From: Fibrobacterota bacterium
GTDB lineage: Bacteria > Fibrobacterota > Chitinivibrionia > Chitinivibrionales > Chitinispirillaceae
Assembly: GCA_023412475.1 (NCBI GenBank)
Contig: JAEYNR010000098.1
Location: forward strand, 1 to 18,266
Direction: 5' to 3'
DNA: 18,266 nucleotides
The notes beneath the pieces are model-generated. The model was not told where the DNA came from. It saw only the letters and a list, made by a program, of their open reading frames with translations, and did no database searches. The position numbers were made by a program, and so were the translations under genes. Shown here in pieces: positions 15,648-18,266 of the stretch (its first letter is position 1; each line of letters begins with the position of its first letter).

Positions 15648-16274
15648 ATGAATCTAATGGTAGATTTGGTGCTATGGTTGACTCCGTTTTTTGCAGTATT
15701 TGCAGGACTCTTTCTTTCACGAGTCAAAAAGATGAGACTTCAGAGATACGTTTTGTATGGGATTATTTTATTTATAGCGTTTTTAGTTGATCTGAACTCA
15801 TTGAAATTTAGCAATTACAGACTTAATATAGCGCTATTTCTGTCTGTGACCCTAATTTTTTCTGAGCTTTTTTGGAGCATAAACCGTTCCAGAAACAAAG
15901 TCTTTCGCAAAATATCACTTATAGTCGGTATTTTAATTTTTGGTTATGTATTCAGGCAATGGTTTATTAGCGGACCGGTTCATACCTGCTCTTTATGGGA
16001 GTCACAGGTAGTTTCAGAATATTCAATAAGGGATGATATATACAAGGTAAGAGAGCAGGCTAAAAAGCAGGAAGCTTACGGTAGAACATTTAAACTCAAT
16101 AAATGCCTCAAATATGTTCCTATGGAAAAATATTTGTCAAAATTCACGATACCTGAAGGATATGACAGGGCTCAGTTTAGTTTTCGTTGGTATATAAAAA
16201 AAGGCACAGTAATGGTTGATTTAATCGGGGATTCAGACACGCTGTGGACTCTGCAAGGTGGAATCTTAGAGTAG
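15648..16274 (+). CDS. Membrane protein with four helices and a soluble C-terminal domain
   Basis: A 208-aa protein with four predicted membrane helices at residues about 5-24, 33-50, 58-77 and 88-106, joined by short basic loops (RVKKMRLQR; NRSRNKVFRK). A soluble domain of about 100 residues follows, ending in beta strands (AQFSFRWYIKKGTVMVDLIG, then LWTLQGGILE). With the basic loops inside, the C-terminal domain is inside or outside depending on the exact helix count; an even number with the N-terminus in would leave it cytoplasmic. GGA five bases before ATG serves as SD. I recognise no family. The next gene begins 91 bases downstream with its own strong SD, so the two may be separately transcribed. 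Confidence 0.75.
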   Translation: MNLMVDLVLWLTPFFAVFAGLFLSRVKKMRLQRYVLYGIILFIAFLVDLNSLKFSNYRLNIALFLSVTLIFSELFWSINRSRNKVFRKISLIVGILIFGYVFRQWFISGPVHTCSLWESQVVSEYSIRDDIYKVREQAKKQEAYGRTFKLNKCLKYVPMEKYLSKFTIPEGYDRAQFSFRWYIKKGTVMVDLIGDSDTLWTLQGGILE

Positions 16275-16365
16275 AGTTTGAATTTTATTGCATCGTTAGG
16301 TATATTTTTAGACTAAATTCATTTTTATTTTCGGGCTCAATTTCGTCGGTGAAAGGAGAGATTGA

Positions 16366-17286
16366 ATGAATCGATCTATTATTATTAAGGCTGCTTTGGT
16401 TTGTGTCACTACAGTGTCAGCCATTTTGGCACAAGCGGTTTCTTTCAGCAGTCCGGCATCCTGGATTACTCAAAGAAATGATACTGTATTTATAAGGGCA
16501 CAACTGGATACCGCTTTAATAAAAAAGAAAGCAGTTTCTGTCTCACTTTTGCAGGTTAACGAGGGTAGAAAGAAGGTAATAGCGAAAAAGAACCTGAAGA
16601 TAACCGACAATGTTATGGAATTGATGTTTGCCAAAGTGGGGAAGGATCTGGTTGGAGGGAAGGAATTTCTCCGTCTGGAGTGGGCATTAGCTGATAGTGG
16701 TGCTGAAAAAGGGGTTATTGAGCCCGTTGGAATTCTTGATCTGAAAAAAGTGCAAAAAAGTGACACTATTAAGGCTTTGCGGGTTGAGGATGGAGCAGAA
16801 GCGAAGTCTGTTGCAGATATAATTAAAGCGGAACAGTTCAAGAAGCTAGGTTCAGTAGAATTTGGGACAGCATGGAATAAGGGTGCTCTTTTTATAGTTA
16901 TAAAAAAAGTACAGGACAGTAGCAAGATTAGCTTTGCATTCGATGGCAAAAACGGTAAAAACGCATTTCTTTCATATCCGGACCGCATTATCTCCTATAT
17001 ACCTGCAAGGGATTCTCTGAGTACTAACCATTATAACCGGGAAATTAAAGGGGACACGCTCAAATACACAGACAAACTCTGGCTCTGCGAGGTAAAAAAA
17101 GAGACTGTAGGCGAAAAGGTAGTAATAAGCATGCCCTGGGCAGATATTGGAGTGATTCCTTTTGAGGAAAGAGTGGTAGGAATGGGTGTGTTTGCTCAGC
17201 AGGATGGTAAGGTGAAAGCCGCGATTCCGCAGAATGCACAGTTATACATTCCGGGGACCTGGGGAGATATTTTCCTGCAGAAGTAG
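16366..17286 (+). CDS. Exported protein with possible CBM9-like C-terminal domain
   Basis: A 306-aa protein with a clear signal peptide (residues 1-24, ending SAILAQA). Residues about 25-130 look like a beta-sandwich. Residues about 155-306 hold a second beta domain: VEFGTAWNKGALFIVIKKV, ISFAFDGKNGKNAF, an ISMPWADIG strand and VPFEERVVGMGVFAQQ-like text ending PGTWGDIFLQK. The 'aWn..aLyi.i.v.D......DG......' and final 'GtWG.i' patterns resemble carbohydrate-binding family 9-like/DOMON sandwich domains of extracellular polysaccharide-active proteins. This is my pattern reading, not a search, and ligand binding is not shown. AAAGGAGAG seven bases before ATG is a strong SD. tRNA-His follows 67 bases later. 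Confidence 0.82.
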   Translation: MNRSIIIKAALVCVTTVSAILAQAVSFSSPASWITQRNDTVFIRAQLDTALIKKKAVSVSLLQVNEGRKKVIAKKNLKITDNVMELMFAKVGKDLVGGKEFLRLEWALADSGAEKGVIEPVGILDLKKVQKSDTIKALRVEDGAEAKSVADIIKAEQFKKLGSVEFGTAWNKGALFIVIKKVQDSSKISFAFDGKNGKNAFLSYPDRIISYIPARDSLSTNHYNREIKGDTLKYTDKLWLCEVKKETVGEKVVISMPWADIGVIPFEERVVGMGVFAQQDGKVKAAIPQNAQLYIPGTWGDIFLQK

Positions 17287-17298
17287 TCATTTTTTAGA

Positions 17299-17327
17299 TT
17301 GCTTTTTGTGGTATAGTGTTATATTTT
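17299..17327 (+). promoter_or_regulatory. Possible tRNA-His promoter
   Basis: TTGCTT (17299-17304) and TATTTT (17322-17327) are separated by 17 bases and would start transcription about 20 bases before the tRNA. Both boxes match the consensus only in part. An inverted repeat GGTATA/TATACC (17310-17315 and 17327-17332) overlaps the region and could instead be a weak terminator for the upstream gene. Confidence 0.35.
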
Positions 17328-17353
17328 ATACCAACTTAAAAAGATTAAATCAT

Positions 17354-17430
17354 GGTGGCTGTAGTTCAATGGTTAGAGCACTGGATTGTGGTTCCAGTTG
17401 TTGGGGGTTCGAGTCCCCTCAGTCACCCCA
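17354..17430 (+). tRNA. tRNA-His (anticodon GTG)
   Basis: A complete cloverleaf: acceptor stem GTGGCTG/CAGTCAC, D arm GTTCAATGGTTAGAGC, anticodon stem CTGGA/TCCAG with loop TTGTGGT (anticodon GTG, reads CAC/CAU), T arm GGGGG-TTCGAGT-CCCCT, discriminator C and encoded CCA. The extra G at 17354 faces discriminator C73, the G-1:C73 identity element unique to histidine tRNA, which confirms the assignment. The gene stands alone. Confidence 0.97.
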
Positions 17431-17436
17431 TTTATA

Positions 17437-17468
17437 AAGCTTCTTGCAAAAATGTAAGAGGCTTTTTT
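17437..17468 (+). terminator. Rho-independent terminator of tRNA-His
   Basis: The stem AAGCTTCTT/AAGAGGCTT (nine pairs including one G-U) with loop GCAAAAATGT is followed by TTTTTTG and more T. It begins seven bases after the tRNA CCA end, a standard arrangement for a stand-alone tRNA gene. Confidence 0.9.
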
Positions 17469-17507
17469 GTTTTTGAAAATTTGCGATTTAAATGCCCTTC
17501 CTGAAAA

Positions 17508-17924
17508 TCAGCTTCTATTCCTCTCACTAATCAATTTCTTTTCATCAAGATTAGCTGCAACTTCGTAGCCTGATTCTGTGCTCACCTGGTTATCCAGATT
17601 CTGAAGTAAGACATTAAGATCCAGACAAATATTATGTATGATCTCTCTGAGAAAGGAGCTGCTGTAATTACCAGTCAGAGTGTACTCGGATAAAATGCTT
17701 TTAAGCAGATCGGAAAGCTCTTTGAGTTGCTGGAAAATTTCCTGATTACAGGATGGTTTCCTTTCTTGTAATGTAGAACTGTTTCTGGAGTGCGCAAGGA
17801 ATAATAGTTGATGATCGGAAAGGTCTTGTTTTTGGGTGGTGTGGACTTGGTCCATAAGCCGCTCTGCTATACTGTCAAATTTGGGTGGAAGAATTTGCTG
17901 GGTGCGGACAAAAGAGTCACTCAT
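17508..17924 (-). CDS. Helical hypothetical protein
   Basis: A 138-aa soluble protein rich in helix-forming and polar residues, without signal peptide, membrane segment or recognised motif. Helices are suggested at about 16-30 (KFDSIAERLMDQVHT), 62-80 (EIFQQLKELSDLLKSILSE) and 92-112 (LREIIHNICLDLNVLLQNL). The helical pattern would suit an export chaperone, a flagellar-type small protein or a regulatory subunit, but nothing singles one out. The SD is weak, and a perfect 14-base palindrome directly abuts the start codon. It is convergent with tRNA-His and shares no operon with other genes here. The reading frame is the only long one in the interval, and its composition is protein-like. Confidence 0.6.
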   Translation of the reverse strand: MSDSFVRTQQILPPKFDSIAERLMDQVHTTQKQDLSDHQLLFLAHSRNSSTLQERKPSCNQEIFQQLKELSDLLKSILSEYTLTGNYSSSFLREIIHNICLDLNVLLQNLDNQVSTESGYEVAANLDEKKLISERNRS

Positions 17925-17938
17925 AAGAAGATCTTCTT
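17925..17938. promoter_or_regulatory. 14-base palindrome next to the start codon
   Basis: AAGAAGATCTTCTT is a perfect palindrome lying immediately before the ATG of the helical hypothetical gene (minus strand). It occupies the place of the SD and could be an operator or a start-blocking hairpin, or chance. Confidence 0.35.
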
Positions 17939-18068
17939 TACTGAGTTGAGGCGTTTCACTTAATGTGTAGCATTGATTATTGTGCTCTATTCCCTCTCTG
18001 ACTATATTAATGAGACAGAATCATGTATTAAATTATAACTAGGTTAATAGGGCAGGAAAGAGAGATAC

Positions 18069-18266
18069 ATGATATCACTAAAGGCAGCATTAAAGGATGA
18101 AGCAACAGGGATGGAAGGAGCCCGTAGGGCGACTGAAATCCCTGTTGCGCGCAACATTTCTCCAGACCCTGAGGTTAAAGCGTATGCCAAAAGAAGACGG
18201 TTAACAGTCGCATACAAAATTAGAGTTATTAATACTGTTGAGGAACTAAGAACTCAGGGAGATGGT
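18069..18266 (+). CDS. Putative transposase N-terminus, IS3-type (cut by right edge)
   Basis: The frame opens at ATG 18069 after AGGAAAGAGAG and stays open for 66 codons to the edge. The text ATEIPVARNISPDPEVKAYAKRRRLTVAYKIRVIN matches the opening of a known transposase subgroup ('PDPEV...KRRRFTAEYKLRIL', then 'GxIGALLRREGLYSSH'), which begins with a helix-turn-helix that binds the element's ends. The expected next motif lies just beyond the window. I found no terminal inverted repeat upstream, so the left boundary of the element (probably between 17950 and 18060) is undefined. This is the only mobile element seen here. Confidence 0.78.
   Translation, partial: MISLKAALKDEATGMEGARRATEIPVARNISPDPEVKAYAKRRRLTVAYKIRVINTVEELRTQGDG

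Noticed and set aside
17234..17437. 67-aa frame ending in a SSMVRALDCGSSCWGFESP-like stretch
   Set aside because: This is the well-known false translation of a tRNA gene; the DNA is tRNA-His.
1..18266. CRISPR array, toxin-antitoxin pair, prophage or defence cluster
   Set aside because: No regularly spaced direct repeats, no recognisable Cas, toxin, phage structural or nuclease-defence gene; the helicase is a housekeeping Rep/UvrD type.

Overview
The window is a piece of an AT-rich bacterial chromosome. The best clue to its source is the long minus-strand reading frame filling positions 1-2312. It encodes a secreted protein with an unmistakable fibro-slime domain, a family best known from Fibrobacter. 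Together with several predicted exported proteins, this points to the Fibrobacterota (Fibrobacter/Chitinispirillum-like bacteria). That placement is an inference from one family, not from a marker gene. Housekeeping genes (fmt, rsmB, argA, a Rep/UvrD helicase, tRNA-His) show that this is core chromosome rather than plasmid or prophage. The only mobile DNA recognised is the start of a putative transposase at the extreme right edge.

Layout. 1-3150 (minus): a two-gene unit encoding a DUF6941-like protein and a small two-helix membrane protein, then the fibro-slime surface protein, which runs off the left edge. 3151-3461: a gap ending in a short tandem heptamer/octamer-type repeat in front of the next gene. 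3462-5484 (plus): an exported TPR protein and a stress-type short-chain dehydrogenase. 5544-6514 (minus): a zinc-ribbon/Tudor-like protein followed by the manganese exporter MntP. 6839-10524 (plus): fmt and rsmB, then a putative lipoprotein, a 69-aa protein and a STAS-domain anti-sigma-factor antagonist, closed by a convincing intrinsic terminator. 10664-12025 (minus): argA, a fused kinase-fold/GNAT N-acetylglutamate synthase. 12448-12852 (plus): a small exported coiled-coil protein with a Cys/His-rich tail. 12979-15039 (minus): the helicase. 15040-15647: a roughly 600-base gap with no convincing gene. 15648-17286 (plus): a four-helix membrane protein and an exported protein with a possible CBM9-like C-terminal half. 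17354-17430: tRNA-His with encoded CCA and its own terminator. 17508-17924 (minus): an unrecognised helical protein. 18069 to the right edge: the N-terminus of a putative IS3-type transposase.

How the genes work together. fmt and rsmB are a classic translation pair (initiator-tRNA formylation and 16S rRNA m5C methylation). The downstream lipoprotein/69-aa/STAS trio is tightly spaced and may form a signalling unit, but no partner kinase is in view. MntP and the zinc-ribbon protein sit 32 bases apart and look co-transcribed, suggesting but not proving a link to metal handling. The exported proteins (fibro-slime, TPR, coiled-coil/Cys, putative CBM9-like) fit a cell-surface lifestyle centred on polysaccharides.

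I found no CRISPR array, toxin-antitoxin pair, prophage module or clear defence system. The least explained items are the zinc-ribbon/Tudor-like protein, the 69-aa protein, the Cys/His-tail protein, the intergenic repeats and the empty 15040-15647 gap.
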